A stretch of DNA of 64,000 bases from Sclerotinia nivalis (Eukaryota > Ascomycota > Leotiomycetes > Helotiales > Sclerotiniaceae): NCBI GenBank assembly GCA_029531795.1, contig JAPEIS010000001.1, positions 2,976,001-3,040,000 of the forward strand, in the 5' to 3' direction. The notes below the pieces were generated by a model, which searched no databases, was not told the DNA's origin, and saw only the letters and a list, made by a program, of their open reading frames with translations. Both the position numbers and the translations under genes were made by a program. This document shows, piece after piece, positions 12,891 through 22,916 of this stretch (its first letter is position 1; each line of letters starts with the position of its first letter).

Positions 12891-14291
12891 TTATACTTCT
12901 ACTATCTTATCATCATCCGAATCTGATGCAGGGTCTTCTGCATCCTGTGATGCCCAACTTCCTGCAACACCATTTGACTGTGATGAGAACGGCTTTGGAG
13001 ATGAAAAAGGTTTGTCGGATCTTCTGGCCAAGGTTTTCATACCTGAGTCTACTTTCTCTTCTCCCTCCTCATCTCGCATCAAAACCTGTACCAGTCTCTC
13101 GCAAGCCTCTCTCATTTCATCATGATCAACCTTTAAATGTAATTCCCTTATTATTGGGTAAACCTTGATCTCCCTCATGATATCTCTCCCCTCTCTTGTG
13201 GTTGTGAGTAACATTAATGTTTCCACATGTGTTTGCATGATGATCGGATCGCTATCTCTCTCTTTATCTGGTGGTAATAGTTGTAGATCTGGTAACATTG
13301 CCATAGTATCCTCCTCGTCGAATTCCTCACTTCCCATTATAGGTAGCAGCAAATATGGTAATATATTGATCTCATCCTCTGACAGGAACGAAGGATGTGA
13401 TTCGATTTCGAACGCAACATTTTTTATCGTCGACGCAACACCTTTTCGACGAATATCTGATTTGTGTTCGGTGAAAACAGTCATTTTCGTGAGTGGTACA
13501 ACTCCATCGTATTCCTGTTTTGTTAGGAAGTATTTCCGTCCTTCTTCGTGCTTGGCTAGATCTGCAAATAAATATGCAAGGTAGTCATAATCTGCTTCTT
13601 TATTGTATGTCCCATCTGCACCCTTCACGAAAAGGTCCATTAGTTGATCAATCGCGCGATTATTCGAGGTCAACTCTTTCGGCGCAGGACGTTCGAGTGT
13701 TATAATCTGCTTAAATTCGTCCCATTTTGCAAGATTCGAGAGTAACATAGCAATAAGGTTTGCATTTGGTTCTTTGGGGTTCTAGAAGTAAGGCGCTATT
13801 AGATGTTGTTGAGTTGAAGACCAAGAAAGGAGACTGACATACTGTTAATTTGCCCAGTAATGTATTGATGAACTCCTTATCGCTCGCAAGATATTCCAAA
13901 ACGTTCTTGTCTGTCGACAGGTTTATGAGGACTGTAATCGCATCTTTGGCTATTTGCTGTACAGGCGTCAGTCGAACCTTCACTAATGAAGATGTTTGTG
14001 AGGTTACAGTCGTACTTTGTAGTCGCGGACCAGTAATTTCAGGTCCTTTACTGGCAAAAGCTCATTTGTCTTGAATATTGAAGGCTGCGACAACGAATAT
14101 GGTATCAAATTCTCGACGGCTGTTGTGGCGCAATCAGTCAAAAGTTTTGCGATGCTTCGAATATTCTGAACATACCGATCGTCCGCACTTGAGTGTTTCC
14201 ATGGGATATGAAATCGACAAGCTATGATAGTAGTTAGTATAGTATGAATATAAAATTAACTGAGTCTTACCTCCTCCAATTCAGTCGGCAT
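12891..14291 (-). CDS. hgh1: HGH1-family armadillo-like protein (eEF2 folding adaptor)
   Basis: Five exons (14271-14291, 14176-14221, 14016-14119, 13843-13956, 12891-13781) give 391 residues, close to the usual length of about 390 for fungal Hgh1. Hgh1 is a cytosolic adaptor that brings eEF2 to the TRiC chaperonin and Hsp90. The protein opens M-P-T-E-L-E-E followed by armadillo-like helices (V-R-T-I-A-V-E-N-L, I-A-K-D-A-I-T-V-L-I-N-L-S) and contains the two DUF383/DUF384 halves, including L-P-Y-L-L-L-P-I-M-G and the E-T-L-M-L-L-T-T-T-R-E-G-R segment. The first exon is only 21 bp, so a search by open frame alone would miss the start. The C-terminus is acidic and Ser-rich. It is convergent with the ceramidase, the two stops being only about 130 bp apart. 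Confidence 0.92.
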
Positions 14292-14904
14292 ATTGTATGT
14301 TCTTTCGAGTGATTCTAATGGTGCCTGCGACGAAATTCTTCAAAATTGTTTTTGGAGGGGTAAAATGCAAGTCCACTTTTCTGCCATCACTGTCTCTCAC
14401 CGCTTTCTCTTCCAGTCAGAAACATGTACTCCCGGTGAGCATCTTATTATCCCTTTGGAAAAGTTTCATTAATTTTGTTTGCTGCATATCCAGTCGACTT
14501 TTAACTCAACTACTCCAACCTTAAATCGAAATTTAAGAACAATAATGATTTCCGGTTACATTTCAAACACGTCTTGAATACCCTCAAAGCTAACCACTAA
14601 GCGGGCTCCCAGTGAGCTCTGAGTGAGTTTTCAAATTTCCGTGTGAGCTTTTATGAAATTTGTTCCTCGATATTGCTTTCCATTGTCTTCTCCTTTCGAT
14701 ACATACTTGTTACTTGTCATTCACCGGGCGAGATTACATTTACTTTTGCCTATTATCAATCCATCATATTCCTGTTACTATCATCTCACATCATCTCATC
14801 AAAATCCACACCAAATATCATAAATTTCACACTATCAACAAACACTACAAGACCATCCAAATCAACTCCTCCCATCTCAATAACTACACTCTAAATCCCC
14901 AACT
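14292..14904. other. Intergenic: HGH1 promoter and polygalacturonase 3' region
   Basis: About 0.6 kb between two minus-strand genes. It should contain the upstream region of HGH1 and the 3' UTR of the polygalacturonase. The stretch 14640-14900 is strongly C/T/A-biased on the plus strand. No gene or RNA is supported. Confidence 0.55.
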
Positions 14905-16553
14905 CTAAACACAATTGATACCCAACAAACTCTTATCCACATTCGTACAAGTCCACGTCGCCTTCTTCTTGCTCGGTGTTGTAATATTGATATTTTGGGC
15001 TGAGATGTTTATACAGGACTATTTGAATTATTTGTTAGTCATTCCGTGAAGTAAGGTAAGAGGAGAGAAGAACAGAAGATAGAGAGATTTAAGTATTATA
15101 GTATTTAACGTTGGAGAATAGAAAGATACTTACACTAGCACTACTACACACCAAAGTTCCAACTTTAGGATCATGTTTTGAACTAGCGACGCCGACAAAA
15201 TTCTTGAATACTACATCTTGTATGACCATTTTCGTCTGATTGATGGTTAGTTAATTGTTATTTAGTCTCATGTGAGGGAAGAGGACATGGTGAGAGCGAA
15301 GTACTTACAGGGTAGGCGTTGCAATTTGCGGTAGTTTGCATATAGCAAGAAGTGAGTTCAATCGAGTCTATAGCATTGGCAATCAGTAACGATACTCCAC
15401 CTCCGTTTAAATAAAAGAAGACTTACAATCATCACTAACAACCGTCATTCCATCATATGTGACATTCTTCACAACCCCACCACCTCCACCCGCCCCATAA
15501 GGTAAACTTCCATCTTTATTTGGCACAGCACCTGCCCAGACCTTGATTCTTGCTGCATCGCTAGCATTACTTAGTGTATTGTTGTAAATGTAAATATCTT
15601 CGACGATATCGGTAACCCCAACATATTGTCCTAGACTTCCCACAGAGATACCATGCGAACCAGTACAGGCTAAGTTTTGGATGAGAATGGAACTGCTGTT
15701 GGGTTTGAATGATACGCAATCATCCGTGTTGAGAATAGTCGAATTTTGGATTGTGATATGGGAAGAGAGGTAGGTATCCCAGCCGTCTATCAGGGAAATG
15801 AGGGTTAGTACTCAATCACTAGCTTGACGAGGGAGAAGAAGAAAACTCACCAGAATTCTTCACCGGATGTGAATTACTTGTCACCGCCGTCAAATCCATT
15901 CCACTAATCAAAACATCCTGACTACCCGTAATAAAATTAAACCAATTTGGCGGACTCTTCATCTTCAAGTCGCTCATACTTGCCCCATTAATTCCATTCA
16001 TAACAAACAAGATTGGTCGTCCAAGAGAACTATCTTTTGCAAATGCATCCCACCAAGGTTGACCATTACCATCAATAGTTCCTCCTCCATACCAGTTTAT
16101 ATCATTCCCTCCCCATTGCCAAAAAGCACTACTATTTTGGAAAACATATTTGAAGCTGTTGGCTGTCCAGTAGGTTATGTTGGAAGAGAATTGGATGGTG
16201 CCTGAGATGTTGAAGTCGATGGATTGGAGATATTGGATGTTTAGGGCGGTGGAGATTGTGTAAAGAGTTTCATTTAATTGGACGATTCCGCCGTTATTGC
16301 AGGATTTTATGGCTGCTAGTAAGGCGGGAGAATCATCACGTCCAGAACCTAAGGAGGAAACATGACAAGTGCGAGTTCGAGGAGCGGAGAGGGCGGTAGT
16401 TGTTAAGTGAGGTTTGGAAGGTTGTAGGGGAGAGATTATGATTTTTGGACGTGAAAGAATTGAGGATGTAGTTTCAGCGCTGGAAGAAAGATTGGGAAAG
16501 GTGGACAGTAGAAAGATAGAGAGAAGACTGTAGGAATAGGAATTGAGATGCAT
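14905..16553 (-). CDS. Secreted GH28 exo-polygalacturonase
   Basis: Exo-polygalacturonases release galacturonic acid from the non-reducing end of pectic homogalacturonan, outside the cell. Five exons (15851-16553, 15427-15786, 15309-15367, 15134-15235, 14905-15018) give 445 residues with exact frame closure. There is an N-terminal signal peptide ([19 protein letters not shown]) and a right-handed parallel beta-helix with family residues D-G-W-D (Asp235, replacing the classical N-T-D), N-T-D-D (Asp256/Asp257), G-S-H-G (His279) and R-I-K (Arg314, Lys316). The [15 protein letters not shown] strand and the Cys pairs near the C-terminus fit exo- rather than endo-acting members. Intron 1 interrupts the codon of the first catalytic-site Asp. 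It is transcribed divergently from the GH43 gene. Confidence 0.94.
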
Positions 16554-17387
16554 TTTTGCGTCCGTTCAATTGTCGCAGATGTGAGAGGTATGAATGAAGT
16601 ATACTGAGAATGAGAGAACAAGGACTACTAGATATCTTTCAGAATTCTAAAGTACATACATCTCCTAGACATGACCCGAGAAATAGGACATGTGCATTTC
16701 GGATTCTAACTCCACCGAGAGACGAGTTATGGCATCTACGTCGGCCACTACCGTAATAGATGAAGATTGGCAAAGCATATAGGCTAAAATTGAAAGACTA
16801 TTGCTATTAAAACGCGTTTATCAATAATGCGACATATCCTCATATTTCACTTGAAAGTTGAGGGGTCACATTATAAGTTAATCAAGTAGTTGATGTATGT
16901 AAGTATCAAACGAGTAATATCAACATATTGATGATATTTTGGTGAATAGTTACCTAACAAACAATTGTAAGATGGATAAAAGCTTTCCTTGAAACATGAC
17001 GGGAACCAATGCACGCTTTAGCTGCATCCTGCGAGCCCCTCCTCCGCTAGCTTAATGTGGGGGAAATTAGTATCCACCAATAATATTGTTCTCCATCCAA
17101 TACAGTATACGGAAGTAAACTCATATACAACAGAATACACTAAACCTATTCTAATAAGGTTATTTCAATTTGATTGGAATAATCAATTGAAATGGATTGC
17201 TTCGGCCCTGGAAAAGCTATGGGTTTAAATAGGTTTAGTGTGTTCCGTCGTTGGTGAGTTTGTACGGTGCATCCCCTCCATGCGGCCGCATGCATACTAC
17301 ATAAGCACCTGAAGTTATTCACAAATATTACAAACAAAAACATACACCTCGGAATGACCTTGAATACCCACAAATCTCAAGCTCATC
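16554..17387. promoter_or_regulatory. Shared upstream region of divergent GH28 and GH43 genes
   Basis: 834 bp lie between the start codons of two wall-degrading enzymes. Seen directly: GGCTAAA at 16782-16788, which matches the XlnR/Xyr1 core, and CreA-type matches (SYGGRG, either strand) GTGGGG at 17057-17062, CTCCGC at 17042-17047 and CTCCAC near 16711. All are short enough to occur by chance. No transcription start can be assigned. Confidence 0.4.
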
Positions 17388-19333
17388 ATGACCAAACCAA
17401 ATACCTACACGAATCCCATTCTCCCGGGCAATCATCCCGACCCCTCCATCATTCGCTCCGGCAAAAACTACTTCCTCATCACATCTTCCTTTGAATATTT
17501 CCCCGGAATCCCTATATATCATAGCACGGATTTGATATCATGGAAACTCATATCGCATGCGCTAACCCGTCGATCCCAGCTTGATATTCGAACGCCCGAA
17601 ATTGGAGGCGGGATATGGGCTCCGACTATTAGAGAACATGATGGATGGTTTTATATTACTGCTGCGTGTTTTGATAGGTATAGACCGCAGGTAGATCAGA
17701 GGATTTGGCCTCGAGGATTTTATGTTAAATGTAAGGCTGAGGATGTTTTTGAGGGTGAGTGGAGTGAGCCGGTTTGGTTTGATGAAGTGGGGTTTGATCA
17801 GGATGTAAGTGATTCTCGTTTGGTGATTCCATACTACATCTAAGCACAAAACTATGAGATAATTTGAAGACTAATATAAAGACCAGCTATTTTTTGACGA
17901 TGATGGAAAAGTTTACCTATCAACCACCCGTCGCAAGCATGAGCGTACCATTCGAAAGTCTCTCAAGGACTTCGCTATTCACATCACCACTATTGATCTT
18001 TCAACAGGAGCTTCTACATCTGTACCCAAAGTAATTCGCTCCTCACCATCTGGAATTGCAGAAGGATCCCACATCTTCAAGCGAGGAAATTTTTACTATC
18101 TCTTCACTGCAGAAGGCGGAACGGAGTCCGGTCATTGTGAATGGGTGTCAAGATCTTCGACTGGTCCCTTAGGACCATGGGAAACCATAGATGCTCCATT
18201 ATGGAAAATTGGAGTTGAAGGTGATGAAGTGGTTAATACTGGCCATATAGATATTGTTGAGGATGAAAAAGGAAATTGGTGGGCAGTTATGCTTGCATGT
18301 CGGCCTATAAAACTGGATGATGGATTCAAGACTTTCGCAACCACGCCAGGCTATTATGAGGAAGTACCTGGTGGTTGGAAATCTTCTATTTTTGGTAAGT
18401 TTAAGATAGCAGTTGTCAAGAAGCATGATAACTAACATAAAATTTAGGAAGAGAAACCTTTCTTGTCCCTATGACCTGGGAAAATGACTGGCCAATTATA
18501 AATGATGGCAAGAAGATTACTCTCCAAGGCGAAGGTCCAGGATTATATCAATTAAAGCAACCTACTAAGTGGCGTGATGACTTTACAAGTCCAGAGTTAC
18601 AACTTGGTTGGTATCGAAAGAGTAAGCTCACCCACAACATTAACAATGACTTCAGAGCATGAATATCGGTTCATTTGCTAATCATTTAACCCTTTGCATA
18701 GATACACCCCAAAAACAAGACTTCCAAATAACAACCAATCCCTCCAGCCTCCGTCTACGCGGCAATCCATACACGCTCAACAGTCCAGCATGTCCCACGC
18801 TTTTCCTCCGCAAACAAACATCTCGCACTGGAGTCTGGTCCACACGACTTAAGTTCAATCCCACAACTCCCCAAATGGAAGCCGGCACTGTAGTATACTG
18901 GAACTACTTAACATATGCCAGCATCTCCATCCACGGAAACCACTGGGCTAACTCCACCAAAAGAACCTTCCAATTCCACCTCTTCATCAATGGTAAGAAC
19001 AGATGGAATAGTATGGGAGCACTACAAACAGAAGATGATGTAATACTCTATATCTGGTGCACAGACAATGGCTATCTATTCGGTTACAGACCCTGCGATG
19101 AACAGGATGAAAAAGCCATAGAATGGTTAGGAGAAACAACAATTGACGAGATTACGAGTGATCCTTTGATCGGAGCCCCTTTTACGGGTATGATGCTTGG
19201 TGTGTATGCGAGTGGAAATGGGGATTCCGGGACGGTACCGGCGGATTTTGAGTACGTGGAGTTTGATACGGAGATGACACTTGATCCGGTCATTGATAAA
19301 GGGTTTGATTGCTGTGGACGATTTAATAATTGA
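17388..19333 (+). CDS. GH43 beta-xylosidase / alpha-L-arabinofuranosidase, no obvious signal peptide
   Basis: GH43 enzymes remove xylose or arabinose from hemicellulose oligosaccharides. Four exons (17388-17804, 17887-18394, 18448-18621, 18702-19333) give 576 residues in frame. The five-bladed propeller catalytic triad is visible: general base in N-H-P-D-P-S (Asp18), pKa-tuning Asp in F-D-Q-D-L-F-F-D-D-D-G (near 139, across intron 1), and general acid in G-I-A-E-G-S-H (Glu198). A C-terminal beta-sandwich (L-R-L-R-G-N-P-Y ... F-T-G-M-M-L-G-V-Y-A-S-G-N-G) is the accessory domain common in xylosidase-type subfamilies. The N-terminus M-T-K-P-N-T-Y-T-N-P is polar with no secretion signal, so an intracellular role on imported oligosaccharides is likely. 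Subfamily and substrate are inferred. It is divergent from the polygalacturonase; a solo LTR lies 19 bp beyond the stop. Confidence 0.93.
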
Positions 19334-19352
19334 GATTGAGATACTTTAATAG

Positions 19353-19559
19353 TGTCGGGATCACGGTCATATGATCATGAACCATAGTTAAATCATATGA
19401 TCGTATTAGATCATGTGATCATAAGGGGCTGTACGAGCTCCTTCAATATGTATTTAAGGAGCTCGTTCTTTCAATATAGAATAGTAACAATCAAGAAACA
19501 AGTTTTATCAATTAGACTAAAGTTCTTTACATTTTGAATCTTATTATTTAATATCAACA
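19353..19559 (+). mobile_element. Solo LTR of an LTR retrotransposon with 5 bp target duplication AATAG
   Basis: The 207 bp unit begins TGTCGGGATC and ends ATATCAACA, giving the TG...CA ends of an LTR. It is flanked directly by AATAG at 19348-19352 and AATAG at 19560-19564, a perfect 5 bp target duplication. A TATTTAA box-like stretch lies inside. No gag/pol sequence follows, so this is a solo LTR left by recombination. The start motif is common among Ty1/copia elements, but superfamily is not proven. Strand was chosen from the TATA-like position. Confidence 0.8.
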
Positions 19560-19617
19560 AATAGATAATGGATTTAAAGATCTAAAGATTATAATAAGAA
19601 AATCAATAATCTAATAG

Positions 19618-19865
19618 GATGCGATTGAATATAATATAACGCGACTTGAATATAACGCGACTGAATATAGCGCGACGCGACTTATATACAACGCGACGCG
19701 ACTGAATTTAATACGACGCGACTGAATATAACGCGACGCGATTCGGATATAACGCGACGCGACTTGAATTTAATACAACGCGACTGAATATAACGCGACT
19801 TGAATCTAATACGATACAACTGAATACTACACAATACAACTGAATATAATACAATACAATTTAAC
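19618..19865. repeat. Degenerate CpG-rich tandem repeat
   Basis: About 250 bp made of imperfect copies of a roughly 20 bp unit resembling ATAACGCGACGCGACTGAAT. The left two thirds keep the CGCGACGCGAC core; the right part decays to ACAATACAACTGAATATA and then into plain AT-rich DNA. It lies between the solo LTR and the MFS transporter stop. No coding potential. The remaining DNA from 19565 to 20016 is AT-rich and featureless. Confidence 0.8.
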
Positions 19866-20016
19866 GAAATATAATATTATAGATATATATATATTATATT
19901 CATCAGATATCTAATCTAAATACTTAAAATATAAACGATGAATTTCATTCAATCAACCCAACCCAATCCAACCCACCCAACTCCCCATCCCATCCCCTCC
20001 CTAAACCTCCAAACCC

Positions 20017-21964
20017 CTAATCCTTCTCCCCCAAAGCCACATTCTCGACGCCCAGCTCCCTAATCCCCTCACCCTCACCCTTAGTCTCCATACTCTCCAC
20101 ATACTGCACATGCACAATCGCATTCGCATGATGTGGATCCTCCAGCCCTAAACGCGCGCCGCCTTTCTCCACATGATTTACGCCACCGAAAAGGACATCC
20201 ATTTCCTCGAGCATGATGTTGCGGGTTTCGGGGACGACGAAGATGACGAAGAGGGCGAGGAGACAGTTGAGTCCGCCGAAGAAGAAGAATGTGTAGCTGT
20301 GGGAGAGAGGATGTTAATGAGGTGCGATGAAGAAGATGTGGGGAGAGACGGGGGAAGAGGAAAGGATGGTAAGGATGGTGATGAGGAGGAGGAAGAGGAA
20401 AAGGAGAGACTTACAAACTACATTTTGCCAAGAAAACAGGGAAGAATTGATTAAAAATCAAATTCGACACATTCTGCCACTGACTACACATACCCACCGC
20501 CTGAGCCCTAACATTCATACTGAAGATTTCCGACGTCCAAATCCAAGTTGTCGCTCCCCAAGTAGGTTTATAAAAGAAGATGAACAAAAACAACAAGAAC
20601 GTAAGTGCGATACCAACCGGTTGATCTTTCGTAAGAGTTCTCGTCGTTCCGTTAAGATAGTACGAGTTAGGTGTCGCTATACCCACTGAAGCGAAAGCGA
20701 TCATGCAAAGAGCCATACCGAAACCGCCGACGATGAAGAGGAATTTACGTCCGTAGCGATCCACGGTCCAGACGGCGTTGAGAGTGAAGAGAATACCGCA
20801 GGTACCGTTGATAGCGTTGATGAGATTGATAGTTTCAGAATCTCTGTAGATACCCTTATAGATAGCCGAAGAATAACTATTAAGACTTCCTTGGCCAGTG
20901 AGTTGTTGACCTCCGTTGATGATAAAAGCAATCCACATTCTCCTGCGAACGGATTTATCCATCCATAATGCTTTGTAGGAACTAGTAGACGTTGATTCCT
21001 TTTCATATTCGAGCGCTTCTCTAATTTGGAGAAGTTCATCTTCGACTTCTTGTTCGGTGTCGCGGACGAGGAGAAGGGATTTACGGGCTCCCTCAATGTT
21101 TCCGTTTCGGACGTACCAACGAGGGGTTTCTGGGATGAAGGGGAGAAGAATACAGATGATGATTGGAACCAACATTTGGAAAATGACAATTGTTTTCCAA
21201 TCCCAATCTCCGAGGGCGGCAGTGTGTTTTCCGGTGGCGAAGGCAATCCAGTAGGCGATGAATGAACCGACTGAGTAGAACAATTGCCAGAATCCCATGA
21301 TCTTACCGCGAATCTCTGGCGGTGCAAGTTCCCCGATATAAACTGGACCAGCAGCTAAACAAACATCAGAACCACTCATTAAAAACAATACAAAAATAGG
21401 AAAATACGAACTCAAAGCAATTCCCTGTCCCAAACCAATGATAACACGACCACCAATAAAAGCATTAAGATCTCCTCTCGGAGCAAAACACTGCACGAAA
21501 GTAGCAATAATAGTTAACAAACAGCCGATTCCCATTCCCCATCTTCGTCCGAGTCGATCAGCCTAGAGTATTATTAGCATCTAAGGAGTCTTGTTGGATC
21601 ATATTTGGGAGATAGTTCACGTACGATTGGCCCACCGAAGAAGAATCCTGATACGATACCGCCGATGTTGTAAGATGTGTTTACGAGACCGATTTTATAT
21701 GTACTCTGACCGATGTTAGCTTGCTCTTTTAGCGACAGAGTGATTATGCTTCTCACTGGTGTATTGAAGTATGCAACCCAATGTTTCGAATTTTGACATG
21801 CGTTGAAAACAGATGCATCGTAACCGTATAATACCATACATGCTGCTGCCACCATAGATATGTACCTAAAGAAGAAGAATTAGATTTTACTTTGGTAATT
21901 GAAATTTAACCATTATGGATGATACTAACCAATTGTACCATCTCTTATTAGTGGTGTTAAACAT
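20017..21964 (-). CDS. MFS sugar porter (hexose/disaccharide transporter-like)
   Basis: Six exons (21930-21964, 21757-21865, 21625-21705, 21412-21562, 20415-21354, 20017-20296) give 531 residues with exact frame closure and twelve predicted membrane helices. Sugar porter signatures are present: L-Y-G-Y-D-A-S-V-F-N in helix 1, A-D-R-L-G-R-R-W-G-M-G after helix 2, G-Q-G-I-A-L-T-A-G-P-V-Y-I-G-E-L, P-E-T-P-R-W-Y-V at the end of helix 6, D-R-Y-G-R-K between helices 8 and 9, and P-E-T-R-N-I-M-L-E-E-M-D after helix 12. These proteins import sugars by proton symport at the plasma membrane. Substrate cannot be read from sequence; neighbouring pectin and hemicellulose enzymes make a wall-derived sugar attractive but unproven. 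The first exon is only 35 bp. Intron 4 uses a GTTCGT donor. Confidence 0.92.
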
Positions 21965-22916
21965 CTTGGGTCTTGTTTTTAGATTTCCTATCCACAATAT
22001 TGATTAAAATCTTTTGTGATGAGGTGAAGGACACAATTGAATCGAGGTTATCCTCACTCAATTAATTGACTTCCTCTGCTAGTGATATCAAGAAAGCAGG
22101 TACAAAGGTATAAAAAAATGCAAGATATAACCGACAATCAAGTGTAACGTTGATCAAGGGTTTGAAATGTACATGTACTAAATGTTTCCCCATGGGATTT
22201 CGACAGCTATAACATGGAGTGCTGCGCCGTAGGATCTTTCTCACCGACACCAGGGTTTTACCTCCACACGGAAATGATTGAAATAATAAATGCACCAATC
22301 CCCTTCGTTATTTTCATCTATCTAGACGTGGCGCTCCAATAGACATGCACGCTTCTCATTAGTTTGTGTTAATCCTGGCGTGATCCTAGAGTAATACTGG
22401 AGAAATTACCTTGCAATTGTGGGGGACATTTTCATACTCGTGGGGAAATTTCCCCAGATGAGAAATCTCCAAACTTTATGGGGGCCTCGTGGCGTAAACT
22501 TCCCGCTTGTACGCGAGTAAGCATACATGACACAGGAAACATGCTTGTATATTATTCCAACAATTTGTATCGTCGAATCAATCAAAACACATTGAGAAAT
22601 TTGGTAGCTTTCAATGTGCGGGGAAATACAAAACCAATAATTACACAAATGCAAAGTATCTTTGCTAAATGCAGGGGCTCAATCCACTTGGATTCTTCAC
22701 GTGAGTAGAAGGCAATCAAATTCAGCTGAAAGAACATCAATAATCACTAACAATCATGCATAGGTATAGGTTTGGGGCGCTAGCATGAGCTAACCTCATC
22801 TCTTTTCTATTCGTAAAATCGTGCATTTCTTCCACAACAACGCCAAGTGCTCCAGTTTTCCCGTTCTCCTATCCTCCATTTGAGATAGCCTGAGAAAGCC
22901 ATAATCCCATAGAACC
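21965..22916. other. Intergenic: MFS transporter promoter and Cid1-like gene 3' region
   Basis: Nearly 1 kb between two minus-strand genes with only short open frames that lack motifs. It should hold the transporter promoter. No repeat or RNA gene was recognised. Confidence 0.55.

Noticed and set aside
13165..13584. Plus-strand open frame antisense to HGH1
   Set aside because: Shadow of a strongly supported coding exon; low-complexity Ser-rich translation.
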